Positions 53,552 through 62,322 of a stretch of DNA of 64,000 nucleotides are shown piece by piece. The stretch is taken from contig NZ_RYFW01000002.1 of assembly GCF_004138335.1 (NCBI RefSeq), forward strand, positions 477,501 through 541,500, in the 5' to 3' direction. A program made the translations under genes and the position numbers. Origin of the DNA: Peristeroidobacter agariperforans. GTDB taxonomy: Bacteria > Pseudomonadota > Gammaproteobacteria > Steroidobacterales > Steroidobacteraceae. The stretch's first letter is position 1. Each line of letters opens with the position of its first letter. The notes beneath the pieces were generated by a model that ran no database searches, had not been told where the DNA came from, and saw only the letters and a list, made by a program, of their open reading frames with translations.

Positions 53552-55858
53552 TCACCGTTCTTTCGGCGAATTCCACGGCCGGTTGCCGCCGCGATTCCCG
53601 CCGCCGTTGTTGTTATTGGACGGCGACGACCGAGGCGCTTGCGGTTGGCTGCGAGGCTCCTGGCGCGGCGGTGGAGTGAACGTACGGGGTTCCTGCCGGG
53701 GCGGCGGAGAGTAATTGCGCGGCGGCGGGCTGTACTGGCGGGGCTCGACGCGATTGGGCCCGCTGGCGCCAGAGCCGGAACTGCGCGACCGCTCGCGATC
53801 GCGGAACGTGTCGTTGGTCGGCGGTCGATAGAAGCCGCTGCCGTTCTGCTGATAGCCGTTGCTCGGCACCCGTTGCATGTGATCGTTGCGGCGGATGTTC
53901 GATGACTCCTCCGCCGGCATGCTCCTGACCCGATCTCGATTGTTACGCTCCGCCGGGCGAGGCGTGGGCGTGGAGAAATTGCTGCCGGGACGGGTCAACA
54001 TGTCGTTGCGATTGTCACGATCGCGGCGTGACTGCCAATCGCGCACCGAGTCGTTGTTCAGCTCGCGTGGGCGATTGGCGCTGCCACTCAAGCCCAGCGC
54101 ACGCTCGCGATCCGCTCGATTGTCCGGGCCCTTGCCGCCGCTCGGGCGAATCACATTGAAATCGCCATAGCGTTTCGGGTTGCTCGGAGTGCGATCGACC
54201 AACTCGGCGCGGCCGATGGGGCGGTTGCCATTCGACTCGATCGCGCTGCGCTCGCGATGGAAGGGCACGCGGCCGCCATAGTAATCGCCGCGCCCCATGT
54301 TGAATCGATCCGCATCGCGCGGCGGGCGACGAACCGGTCCGCCCAGCACACTCTCGCGATACGGCGCGATGGCGGGCGGCTCACGCACGCCGTGCCAGTT
54401 GCGCATCTGGTTGTCGTCCGGTCGCACCCAGTGATCGCCAATGCGACGACCGCCGACGAAATAGTCACGCGGCACGGCGGTGACCGCGCCCGGATAGCGG
54501 TGATAGTCGAAGTGCGGCGGCGGCACGCGCCGGCCGTAGAAATAGTTGTGGTTGACGACGACCGTGTTGGAAACATTCACGTAGCGAATGTAACGCGGCG
54601 TGTGACGGTAGCCCGGATAGTAAACATCGCGGGGTCCGAGCGGATACCAGCCAACGTTGCCGAAGGAAACGGAGATGCCCACGGTCGGCCCACCGACCCA
54701 GCCGACCAGCGCCGGCGCATACACAGGACGAATGTGACGAGGCCCAGGCACCCAGCACCATCGGTTGCGGATGTGTGCCCAGCGTCCATAGTGGAACGGC
54801 GCGTAGCCCCAGCGAGCGTCATCGATCCAGGACCAGCCCCACGGCGACACGTAGACCCAGCGGCCGTAGCGATACGGCGCCCAGTTGCTGACGACATAGG
54901 TCGGTCGCCACACATAGCCGTATTCGGGCTCGCTGATCCATTCGCCGTTGTCGTCGAGGTCTTCGTAACCGACGACATCGCGAGAAACGTACTTGGCCGA
55001 TTGCGAGCGCTCGTTACGGCTATCGCGATCGTTGGCCCAGTTCTCGAACGCCGTGCGCGGGCCGATCGGCTCGATCGTGCCGGTCAGGCTGTCCACGCCG
55101 GTGAACACGCCGCGCTCGTTGTCGCGCACGGTGAATTGTTTGTTGCCGCCGCCTCTGACTTCCGCCTCGCCATTGCGCGTCTTGACGACGGTGCGATCGG
55201 CGGACTTGTCCACTTCGAGGTGATATTCGCCGACCCGATTCAGGAACACCGTGGAGTGGGGCGTTTCGACCTGAATGGTTTCGCCTTCGGCCAGGCGACG
55301 CACGCGGATGGTGGCTGCGCCTTCGGTCAGGCTCGCTTGCAGGACGTTGTCGTCGAGCTCGATCAAGCCGAAGCCGGTGTCACCATCGAGATACACCGCC
55401 GCCGAGCCGATCTGCAGCTCGGCACGGCCTTTGTCTTCGACCCACAGTCGATCGCCGCTGGTCAGCGGACGGTTCAGCACTGCATCGGCCCATTCTTCGC
55501 TGCCGGCCGGCGCGATCGTTACTTCGCCATCGATGTAGCCGAGACGGGCGACGCGGCTCGGCGGGTCGACCACGGCCGCGCCGCGAGTAGCAGATTCGGC
55601 GGATTCACTGGCGGACTGGGGTTCGACGACAGGTTCGACGGTGGGCTCGCCAGCATCGGTTTCAACGACGGCCTCCGGCTCGACGACCGGTTCGGGATCC
55701 TGCGCGCGGGCCACATTGGCGCCGAAAGCGACCAGCAATACCACACCGCCCGCGAGTCCCGTCAGCCACCGTGTCAGGGAATTCGTCACGTGCTTGCTGC
55801 CTATGGATTGGCCGCTGGATCGATCCGTGAATCGGCGGTCGGCGTTGCCCGAAATCAT
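53552..55858 (-). CDS. DUF6600/FecR-like envelope protein with low-complexity tail
   Basis: About 768 residues. The signal-anchor region (TRWLTGLAGGVVLLVAFGANVARAQ) is followed by an acidic Pro/Val/Glu linker, a FecR-like beta domain (about 95-250, VARLGYIDGEVTIAPAGSEEW), a Trp/Tyr-rich DUF6600 region (about 300-460, APYRYGRWVYVSPWGWSWID), and a long tail rich in Arg/Pro/Asn/Ser. Unlike iron regulators FecR it lies alone, with no sigma factor next to it. ATG 55858 was preferred over GTG 55867 because of the GGGGGTGG stretch just upstream. Function unknown; structural or envelope-stress role possible. Confidence 0.8.
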   Translation of the reverse strand: MISGNADRRFTDRSSGQSIGSKHVTNSLTRWLTGLAGGVVLLVAFGANVARAQDPEPVVEPEAVVETDAGEPTVEPVVEPQSASESAESATRGAAVVDPPSRVARLGYIDGEVTIAPAGSEEWADAVLNRPLTSGDRLWVEDKGRAELQIGSAAVYLDGDTGFGLIELDDNVLQASLTEGAATIRVRRLAEGETIQVETPHSTVFLNRVGEYHLEVDKSADRTVVKTRNGEAEVRGGGNKQFTVRDNERGVFTGVDSLTGTIEPIGPRTAFENWANDRDSRNERSQSAKYVSRDVVGYEDLDDNGEWISEPEYGYVWRPTYVVSNWAPYRYGRWVYVSPWGWSWIDDARWGYAPFHYGRWAHIRNRWCWVPGPRHIRPVYAPALVGWVGGPTVGISVSFGNVGWYPLGPRDVYYPGYRHTPRYIRYVNVSNTVVVNHNYFYGRRVPPPHFDYHRYPGAVTAVPRDYFVGGRRIGDHWVRPDDNQMRNWHGVREPPAIAPYRESVLGGPVRRPPRDADRFNMGRGDYYGGRVPFHRERSAIESNGNRPIGRAELVDRTPSNPKRYGDFNVIRPSGGKGPDNRADRERALGLSGSANRPRELNNDSVRDWQSRRDRDNRNDMLTRPGSNFSTPTPRPAERNNRDRVRSMPAEESSNIRRNDHMQRVPSNGYQQNGSGFYRPPTNDTFRDRERSRSSGSGASGPNRVEPRQYSPPPRNYSPPPRQEPRTFTPPPRQEPRSQPQAPRSSPSNNNNGGGNRGGNRPWNSPKER

Positions 55859-55991
55859 GTTGCCCACCCCCGTTTAGAACGGTTGTCAGCATGATCCGTT
55901 CCCTGGGGTGAACTCAAGGTGAACGGCTGAATGCGCTACTCTGTCGCTCCAGGCAGCGCAAAAAACGAGTAATTAAGTTCAAAGGAATGCT

Positions 55992-56708
55992 ATGCCGGGC
56001 GCCATCGTCATCGGCGCGAGCTCGGGGATCGGTGCGGCCCTGGCGCGCAGCCTGTCCAAACGCGGCTATCGCGTGGGTCTCGCCGCCCGGCGCGTCGACC
56101 TGCTGGAGCAGGTGCGCGCAGAGCTGCCCAATCCGGCTTTCGTCAAAGCCGTCGATATCTCCCAACCTGAACAGGCCATGGCTGCCCTGTGCGAGCTCGC
56201 GGCCGATGTGGGCGACGTAGAGCTGTATGTCGTCAGCTCTGGCGTGGGCTTTCTCAATCCGCAGCTGGAGTGGTCCAAGGAGTGCAGCACCATCGAGGTC
56301 AATGTGCTTGGCTTCACCGCCATGGTGAATGCCGCCATCCATGCGCTCGAGGAACGCGGCTCGGGCCACTTGGTTGGCATCTCATCGATCGCAGCGATAC
56401 GCGGCGGCCGGGCCGCGCCGGCGTACAACGCGTCCAAGGCATTTGTTTCCAACTACCTCGAAGGCATCCGTCAGCGCTGCTATCGGCGCGGCTTACCGAT
56501 CACGGTGACGGATATCCAGCCTGGGTTCGTGGCGACCGCTATGGCGCAGAGCCCGCAGCTGTTCTGGGTGGCAACGGCGGAGAAGGCGGCGGAGCGGATA
56601 ATCGCGGCGATTCGGGGCCGAAAGCGCCACGCGTATGTGACCCGGCGCTGGCGGCTGGTGGCCTGGCTGCTGCGGGGTTTACCCGCGAGCTGGTATCGGC
56701 GGATGTAG
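55992..56708 (+). CDS. Short-chain dehydrogenase/reductase
   Basis: 238-residue SDR, NAD(P)-dependent oxidoreductase. The Rossmann cofactor loop is GASSGIG (residues 8-14), preceded by VIVI; the catalytic set is Ser131/132 in GISSIA, Tyr145 and Lys149 in YNASK, with Asn104 in VNVLGF. The cofactor-specificity region LAARRVDLL after the second strand suggests NADP (two Arg). AAGGA precedes ATG 55992. It ends just before a hairpin-flanked segment, 131 nt from the cNMP gene. Substrate unknown. Confidence 0.9.
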   Translation: MPGAIVIGASSGIGAALARSLSKRGYRVGLAARRVDLLEQVRAELPNPAFVKAVDISQPEQAMAALCELAADVGDVELYVVSSGVGFLNPQLEWSKECSTIEVNVLGFTAMVNAAIHALEERGSGHLVGISSIAAIRGGRAAPAYNASKAFVSNYLEGIRQRCYRRGLPITVTDIQPGFVATAMAQSPQLFWVATAEKAAERIIAAIRGRKRHAYVTRRWRLVAWLLRGLPASWYRRM

Positions 56709-56793
56709 GCAGGCGCGACAGAATGTTGACGTTGCGGGCGTGGCCCCGCGCAGTTGTGAGATACATCGCGGATTAACGTGAGGCGCCTGCCTA
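56706..56793. ncRNA. 88-nt segment bounded by an 11-bp inverted repeat; candidate structured RNA or small repeat
   Basis: TAGGCAGGCGC (56706-56716) and its exact reverse complement GCGCCTGCCTA (56783-56793) enclose 66 nt, within which a GC-rich sub-hairpin (around 56744-56759) can form. The first arm includes the SDR stop codon. It may be the folded 3' end of the SDR transcript, a small RNA, or a small palindromic element. No promoter or U-tract was seen, so the class is tentative. Confidence 0.35.
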
Positions 56794-56839
56794 ATACTGC
56801 CCCAGGTTAATAGGGTCTAATAACAAAAGATCTGGGCGC

Positions 56840-57916
56840 ATGGACTTTACCGGGAATCCCAAAGAGCTGGCCCTGTTGCGGACTTTCGCGCCGTTCGACG
56901 GCATGAAGCCCGAAAGCATGGCCGTGTTCGCCCGTAAGATCACGCGCCGCCAGGCCCCCAAGGGGCGCCTGCTGTTCACCGAAGGCGACGAGGAAAGGCA
57001 GACCTTCTATCTGATCAGCGGCGCGATCGACCTGCTCGCCGAAGGCGAAGTCGTCGGCACGGTGAAGAGCGGCACGCCCAAATCCAAGAGCCCGCTGGCG
57101 CATCAGCTGCCGCGGCCCTATTCGGCGGTGGTCACTTCCGACCGCATCGAATATTTCCAGATCGACAGCGAGTTCCTGGACGTCGCGGTGACGCTCGATC
57201 AGACCGGCGCTTACAAGGTGCTGGAGTTGAACGGCCTGGATGATAACGCGCCGGGCCCGGACGACTGGATGACGGCGCTGCTGCAGACCAAGGCATTTCA
57301 CAAGATCCCTCCGGCCAACATCCAGGCAGTGTTCATGCGCCTGCAGCGCGTCGACTACCGCGCCGGCGAGGTAGTGATCAAGCAAGGCGACGGCGGCGAT
57401 TATTTCTATGTAGTCGTCAAAGGCATTTGTCAGGTCGCGCGCGAGACGCCGCTCAACAAGGACGGCGTGCGCCTGGCCGAGCTCAAGATGGGCGACACCT
57501 TCGGCGAAGAGGCGCTGATCTCCGACGTGAAGCGCAATGCCACCGTGAGCATGGTGACCGACGGCGTGCTGATGCGGCTGGCGAAGGAAGATTTTCGCAC
57601 GCTGCTGCACGAGCCCTTGCTCGAGTGGGTGGACTACGAGAGCGCCAAGCGCATCGTCGCCAGGGAAGAGGGGCAATGGATCGATGTGCGTCTGCCGTCG
57701 GAGTTCGAGCACTATCGGGCCGAAGGCGCGATCAACATTCCGTTGCACTCGCTGCGCCTCAAATTGAAAGCACTGGACCGCAACCGGCATTACATCGTCT
57801 GTTGCGATACCGGCCGCCGCAGCTCGGCGTGCGCCTACATTCTCGCGGAACGCGGCTTCCATGCCAGCGTGCTGCGCGGTGGGCTGGGCTCGACCGAGCT
57901 GGCCGCGCCACGCTGA
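56840..57916 (+). CDS. Protein with two cyclic nucleotide-binding-like domains and a C-terminal rhodanese domain
   Basis: 358 residues. The first cNMP-like domain is at about 18-130 (GRLLFTEGDEERQTFYLISGAIDLL). The second is at about 140-260 (YRAGEVVIKQGDGGDYFYVVVKG, then MGDTFGEEALISDVKRNATVSMVTD). The rhodanese domain is at about 270-358 with the active-site Cys in CDTGRRSSACAY (about 322-333), which has the CxxGxR loop of sulfurtransferases. The second domain has a good phosphate-binding cassette (FGEEALISDVKRNATV); the first is more divergent. No DNA-binding domain is present. Such fusions suggest cyclic nucleotide control of sulfur transfer or a redox step. ATG 56840 is assumed; its ribosome binding site is weak. 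Confidence 0.88.
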   Translation: MDFTGNPKELALLRTFAPFDGMKPESMAVFARKITRRQAPKGRLLFTEGDEERQTFYLISGAIDLLAEGEVVGTVKSGTPKSKSPLAHQLPRPYSAVVTSDRIEYFQIDSEFLDVAVTLDQTGAYKVLELNGLDDNAPGPDDWMTALLQTKAFHKIPPANIQAVFMRLQRVDYRAGEVVIKQGDGGDYFYVVVKGICQVARETPLNKDGVRLAELKMGDTFGEEALISDVKRNATVSMVTDGVLMRLAKEDFRTLLHEPLLEWVDYESAKRIVAREEGQWIDVRLPSEFEHYRAEGAINIPLHSLRLKLKALDRNRHYIVCCDTGRRSSACAYILAERGFHASVLRGGLGSTELAAPR

Positions 57917-57992
57917 TCGCGGCATCAGCACTTTAATTTCCCGGGCCGCCGGCCCAAGATGCCGCCTTCCAAAGTGCTATGGAGACGGCCTC

Positions 57993-59792
57993 ATGGGTTT
58001 CAGGTCCCGCCCCGCATCCGTTCTGAGCGGTCTTACTCTACTGCTGTCGTGTTCGCTGGCGCTGGCGCAATCGCCAGAGGCGAGCCTGAGCGCATTGATC
58101 GATGAGTACGAGCAGCTGATCCGCAAGGACGATCCCGTGAGCGCGGGCCAGGAAGGCGATCGCGAGGCGCTGCGACGGCTGCCGGACGTGCGGCCGGAAA
58201 CACAGCAGGCGATCGCCAGACAACTCAAGGGCATCGGCGAGCGGCTGGCGACGATCGATGTCTCCGGCCTGTCCGAAGACGCAGCGTTGAATCATCAGCT
58301 ACTGACAGGCGTCGTCGCGATTCACACCGAACAGCTCACGTTCGACCTGCCGCGCATTCCCTTCGAGAACGACAGCGGCTTCCACACATTGCTCGACTAT
58401 CTCGCCCGCACCACGACGATTGGCTCGCGTGACGATGCGGAAGCCTGGATCGCTCGACTCGAAGCCGCGCCGGAGTACTACGAGCAGAATCTCACCAATT
58501 TGAAGCGAGGCATCAAGAGCAAATACACGCAACCGCGCATCGTCGCCGATCGCGTGCTCGAAGTGGCTCGCAAGCAGGCGAACAGCAAGGCCGAAGACAG
58601 CTCGCTGCTGCTGCCGTTCGCTCGCATGCCTTCGAGCATTCCGGCGGCCGCGCAAGAGGAATATCGCAGCAAGGCGCTCGCTGTCGTGCGCGATCGGATT
58701 CTGCCGGCGCAGAACAAGTTCGCCGACTTCATGGAAAAGGAATATCTGCGCGCCGCGCGTCCCAAGCTCGCGTGGCGGACTGTGCCGAACGGTGAGAGCT
58801 CCTATAAGTTCTTCGTGCGGCGTGAGACCACGACGCAGATGACGCCTGATGAGATCCACGCACTGGGTCAATCGGAAGTCGCGCGCATTCGCGGCCTCAT
58901 GGAGACGACGATTGCGGAAACGGGCTTCAAGGGCAGCTTCGCGGACTTCCTGAAGATGATGCGCACCGATGCGCGCTTCTATGCCAAGACTCCGGAGGAG
59001 CTCATGGAAAAGGCGAGCGAAATTGCCAAGCGTTCGGACGATCAGCTGCCTCGCTTGTTCGGCACGCTGCCGCGACTGCCCTATGGAGTGCGCCCGGTGC
59101 CGGCCGACATCGCCGAGGGCTACACGACGGGTCGGTATTGGGTCGGCAGCATGCAGCAGGGGCAGGCGGGCGGTTACATGGTGAACACCTCGCACCTGGA
59201 TCAGCGGCCGCTGTACGAGCTGCCGGCGCTGACGGTGCACGAGGCGGTGCCGGGCCATCATTTGCAGATCGCGCTGTCGCAGGAGCTGAGCGGCATTCCG
59301 TACTTCCGTCGCAACACCAGTCCGACGGCGTTCGTCGAAGGCTGGGGACTGTATTCGGAGTTCCTGGGCGAAGAGATGGGGATCTATCGCGATCCGTATG
59401 AGCGCTTCGGCCGCTATTCGTACGAAATGTGGCGGGCGTGCCGGCTCGTGGCCGATACCGGCATTCACTGGCTGGGTTGGGATATCGAGCAGGCGCGGCG
59501 CTGCTTCACCGAGAACTCGGCGCTCGCGCCTCACAACATCCAGACCGAGCTGGAGCGCTATATCTCCTGGCCGGGCCAGGCGCTGGCGTACAAGATCGGC
59601 GAGCTGCGGTTCCGCGGTCTGCGTCGTGACGCCGAGCAGGCGCTCGGCGAGAACTTCAACGTGCGCGAGTTCCACGACGAGTTGCTGCTCAGTGGCGCGT
59701 TGCCGTTGGATGTGGTGAGCAAGCGCATCGAAGCCTGGATCGCTACAAAAGCGCCGGCCAAATCGAGCTCGTCGTCGGCGCTAGCGCCCTGA
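57993..59792 (+). CDS. DUF885-family exported protein, probable metallopeptidase
   Basis: 600 residues. Signal peptide ends near SLALAQS. The helical DUF885 fold contains the characteristic HEAVPGHHLQIAL (about 415-427), whose H-E-x-x-x-x-H-H resembles a zinc-protease site, then RNTSPTAFVEGWGLYSEFLG with Glu as the third ligand candidate and RYSYEMWRACRLVADTGIH. The end is a Ser/Lys-rich tail. ATG 57993 has GGAG 8 nt upstream, which excludes the 44-codon extension from within the preceding gene. Such secreted DUF885 proteins are widespread in proteobacteria; a peptidase role is inferred from the motif. A TonB receptor follows on the same strand. Confidence 0.9.
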   Translation: MGFRSRPASVLSGLTLLLSCSLALAQSPEASLSALIDEYEQLIRKDDPVSAGQEGDREALRRLPDVRPETQQAIARQLKGIGERLATIDVSGLSEDAALNHQLLTGVVAIHTEQLTFDLPRIPFENDSGFHTLLDYLARTTTIGSRDDAEAWIARLEAAPEYYEQNLTNLKRGIKSKYTQPRIVADRVLEVARKQANSKAEDSSLLLPFARMPSSIPAAAQEEYRSKALAVVRDRILPAQNKFADFMEKEYLRAARPKLAWRTVPNGESSYKFFVRRETTTQMTPDEIHALGQSEVARIRGLMETTIAETGFKGSFADFLKMMRTDARFYAKTPEELMEKASEIAKRSDDQLPRLFGTLPRLPYGVRPVPADIAEGYTTGRYWVGSMQQGQAGGYMVNTSHLDQRPLYELPALTVHEAVPGHHLQIALSQELSGIPYFRRNTSPTAFVEGWGLYSEFLGEEMGIYRDPYERFGRYSYEMWRACRLVADTGIHWLGWDIEQARRCFTENSALAPHNIQTELERYISWPGQALAYKIGELRFRGLRRDAEQALGENFNVREFHDELLLSGALPLDVVSKRIEAWIATKAPAKSSSSSALAP

Positions 59793-59871
59793 TTTGCAGG
59801 ATGTTATTGACGTTAACGAGCGCGCGGTAACCGTAATCAACGGCGCTGGTCTGGAGGCCGCCGCCTAAGCT

Positions 59872-59910
59872 CCTCGCACCCGTGCCTCGATGGGTCAGGC
59901 ACGCGCGAGG
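59872..59910 (+). promoter_or_regulatory. Hairpin at the ribosome binding site of the TonB receptor gene (59919)
   Basis: Outer stem CCTCGC/GCGAGG (59872-59877 with 59905-59910) and inner stem CGTGCCT/AGGCACG (59881-59887 with 59897-59903) form one long stem-loop whose right arm contains GAGG, the likely ribosome binding site, 8 nt before ATG 59919. Folding would hide that site, so the hairpin could control translation. No known riboswitch class is evident. Confidence 0.5.
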
Positions 59911-59918
59911 GGCGGACG

Positions 59919-61883
59919 ATGATCAAGTGGTTTGGGGCATTGGCATTGGCCGTGAGCAACGTCGCGTCGGCGGCGGATCCCCTGGAAGAGGTCGTGGTGT
60001 TCGCCCGGGGCGAGCAGCAGATCGGCCGAGCGGCCGCCGCGAGTGAAGGCGCCGTTGGTGGCGCCGACCTGTCGGTTCGTCCGCTGTTGCGAGTGGCGGA
60101 ACTGCTGGAGGTCGTGCCCGGCATGATCGCCGTCCAGCATTCCGGCTCGGGCAAGGCCAACCAGTATTTCCTGCGCGGCTTCAATCTGGATCACGGCACC
60201 GACTTTTCCAACTACATCGACGACGTGCCGATGAACCTGCGCAGCCACGGTCATGGGCAGGGCTATCTGGACGTGAACGGACTGATCCCGGAAGTCATCG
60301 ACCGCATCGACTACCGCAAGGGACCGTATCGCGCCGACACCGGCGACTTCTCCATGGCCGGCGCCGCGCACATGAGCACGGTGACACGCCTCGATCCTTT
60401 CATCGCAGCAGAAGGCGGCAAATACGATTGGCAGCGCCTGGCGGGCGGCACATCGACTCAGATCGGCGAAGGTAGTCTGGTCGCGGTCGGCGAATGGAAG
60501 TCTTACGACGGGCCTTGGCAGCTGGCGGAGAACCTGCGACATCAAGCGGCCTGGGCGAAATATTCGTTGCCGCTCGAGAACGCGCGGCTCGAATTGAGCC
60601 TGTCCGGCTACCACGCCGAATGGCGTCCGACCGAACAAGTCCCCGAGCGCGCCATTGGCACCGACGTGTGCGAGAACGCCTTCTGCTCGCTCGACCCGAC
60701 GGCGGTAGGTGAAACATTGCGCTGGATCGGCGCCGCTCGTTTGATCGGCGATGACTGGCGAGCGACGGCGTACGCGCAATATTACGACTGGCACATGCTG
60801 TCGAACGCCACTTATGACTATCAGATCAACCAGCTCGATCGTCGCTGGATCGGCGGTGGCCGCTTCGAGCGAGCGTTCCGGATCAACGAGCAGTTGTCAT
60901 TCACGGCAGGCGTCGAAGCGCGTCATGACGATATCGGCAACGTCGGCTTGCAACACACCGATGGCGGCCAGTTGATCGAGACCATCAGCCTGCACTCGGT
61001 GCGCGAAAGCTCGGCGGGCATCTACACCGAAGCGGCGTGGCATCCGATCGATGGCTTGCGACTCACGGGTGGATTGCGCGGCGACTACTACGATTTCGAC
61101 GTGAAGGCGCGCATCGATGGTGTGGATGCGGGCTCGGACTCGGACAACGCGGTGTCACCAAAACTGGGTGCGGCCTACACGATCAACGATCGTATCGAGG
61201 TGTATGGCAACTGGGGCAAGGGATTTCATTCCAACGACGCGCGCGGTGTCATGAACACAGAAACGCCGGTGGCCGGGCTGAGCAAAGGCTCGGGTCACGA
61301 AGTCGGCGCGCGTTTCGAGTGGGGCGCGGTCCGGCTGACTGCGACTTACTGGTGGCTGGAATTGGACAGCGAGCTGAAGTTCGTCGGCGATTCCAACTCC
61401 GTCGAGCCGGGTGCGGCGACCGAACGCCGCGGCTATGAGTTGGTCGGCTTCTGGCGTCCGATCGACTGGCTCGCATTCGACGCAGTGTGGACCGGCAGCC
61501 GCGCTCGTTATGAGAACAGTCCAGATGGAGTGTATGTGGCCGGCGCCGTCGAGAACGCGGGCGAGTTGGGCGTTTCCATGATTTACGACCGCTGGGAAGC
61601 GAGCCTTCGCGTGCGCCATCTCGGCGAGTACCCGCTGATCGAAGACAACTCACTGCGCGCCGATCCGGAGACCAGCGTGAATCTGCGCGGCGCATGGAAG
61701 GCGGAGCACTTCACCATTTACGCCGAGTTGCTCAACGCACTCGACGAGGACGGCAAAGACATCGTGTACTACTACGGCGCGCACGTCGCCGGGCTGGATC
61801 CGGAAGGCGAGCAGATCGACGGGCGCGTCAGCCGCATCCAGGAGCCGCGCACGGTGCGCTTTGGCGTGAAGTACAATTTCTGA
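59919..61883 (+). CDS. TonB-dependent receptor (vitamin B12/sugar-type plug)
   Basis: 654 residues. Signal peptide ends near SNVASA; TonB box-like DPLEEVVVFAR; plug with VAELLEVVPGMIAVQHSGSG, YFLRGFNLDHGTDFSNYIDD, MNLRSHGHGQGYLDVNGLIPEVIDRIDYRKGPYRADTGDFS. The barrel ends with the beta-signal VRFGVKYNF. Start ATG 59919, with the ribosome binding site inside a hairpin. An ArsC-like gene starts directly after its stop (TGA ATG), so the two are cotranscribed. Substrate not determined. A family reminder: the GHGQGYLDVNGLIPEVI stretch is shared with receptors of unknown specificity. Confidence 0.87.
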   Translation: MIKWFGALALAVSNVASAADPLEEVVVFARGEQQIGRAAAASEGAVGGADLSVRPLLRVAELLEVVPGMIAVQHSGSGKANQYFLRGFNLDHGTDFSNYIDDVPMNLRSHGHGQGYLDVNGLIPEVIDRIDYRKGPYRADTGDFSMAGAAHMSTVTRLDPFIAAEGGKYDWQRLAGGTSTQIGEGSLVAVGEWKSYDGPWQLAENLRHQAAWAKYSLPLENARLELSLSGYHAEWRPTEQVPERAIGTDVCENAFCSLDPTAVGETLRWIGAARLIGDDWRATAYAQYYDWHMLSNATYDYQINQLDRRWIGGGRFERAFRINEQLSFTAGVEARHDDIGNVGLQHTDGGQLIETISLHSVRESSAGIYTEAAWHPIDGLRLTGGLRGDYYDFDVKARIDGVDAGSDSDNAVSPKLGAAYTINDRIEVYGNWGKGFHSNDARGVMNTETPVAGLSKGSGHEVGARFEWGAVRLTATYWWLELDSELKFVGDSNSVEPGAATERRGYELVGFWRPIDWLAFDAVWTGSRARYENSPDGVYVAGAVENAGELGVSMIYDRWEASLRVRHLGEYPLIEDNSLRADPETSVNLRGAWKAEHFTIYAELLNALDEDGKDIVYYYGAHVAGLDPEGEQIDGRVSRIQEPRTVRFGVKYNF

Positions 61884-62228
61884 ATGACGACCATTTACGG
61901 CATCAAAGCCTGCGACACCATGAAAAAAGCGCGCACCTGGCTCGACGAGCACGGTGTGGAATACCAGTTTCACGATTACAAGGTCTCGGGCATCGACCGC
62001 GAGCACCTGGAAGCGTGGTGCAAGAAGGCGGGCTGGGAAACAATCCTGAATCGCGCCGGAACCACGTTCCGCAAATTGCCCGACGACCAGAAGGCCGATT
62101 TGACTGAGCGCAAAGCCATTGCGCTGATGTTTGAACAGCCCTCCATGATCAAGCGGCCGGTGCTGGAGAAGGGCGCCAAGCTGCTGGTCGGGTTCAAGCC
62201 GGCGGAGTATCAAGCCGCCTTCGAGTGA
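61884..62228 (+). CDS. ArsC-family (Spx/YffB-like) reductase
   Basis: 114-residue thioredoxin-fold protein with [33 protein letters not shown], whose Cys10 corresponds to the active-site Cys of YffB/Spx-type proteins (a CxxC is absent: CDTM). [19 protein letters not shown] is the late motif typical of this group. True arsenate reductases have different downstream arginines, so arsenic reduction is not implied. The ATG follows the receptor stop immediately (TGA then ATG), so it is the second gene of that operon. The reaction is unknown. Confidence 0.88.
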   Translation: MTTIYGIKACDTMKKARTWLDEHGVEYQFHDYKVSGIDREHLEAWCKKAGWETILNRAGTTFRKLPDDQKADLTERKAIALMFEQPSMIKRPVLEKGAKLLVGFKPAEYQAAFE

Positions 62229-62289
62229 CCCACTGCGCCTGGCAGACCTGTTACCGGCCGCAAGCCGCGGATCGCCTGATTCCAGGAGT

Positions 62290-62303
62290 GTAAACGGTTC
62301 CAC
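62290..62303 (+). promoter_or_regulatory. Candidate LacI-family operator
   Basis: TGTAAACGGTTCCA matches the TGnnAnCGnTnnCA pattern of LacI/GalR-type operators with a central CG. Its half-sites are 5 of 7 identical by symmetry. It lies 19 nt before the ATG of the TIM-barrel isomerase gene (62323). Confidence 0.45.
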
Positions 62304-62322
62304 GATCTGCCAGACTCGGGGC

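Noticed and set aside
59793-59918. Cobalamin riboswitch before the TonB receptor
   Set aside because: The region is too short (126 nt) and lacks the B12-box consensus.
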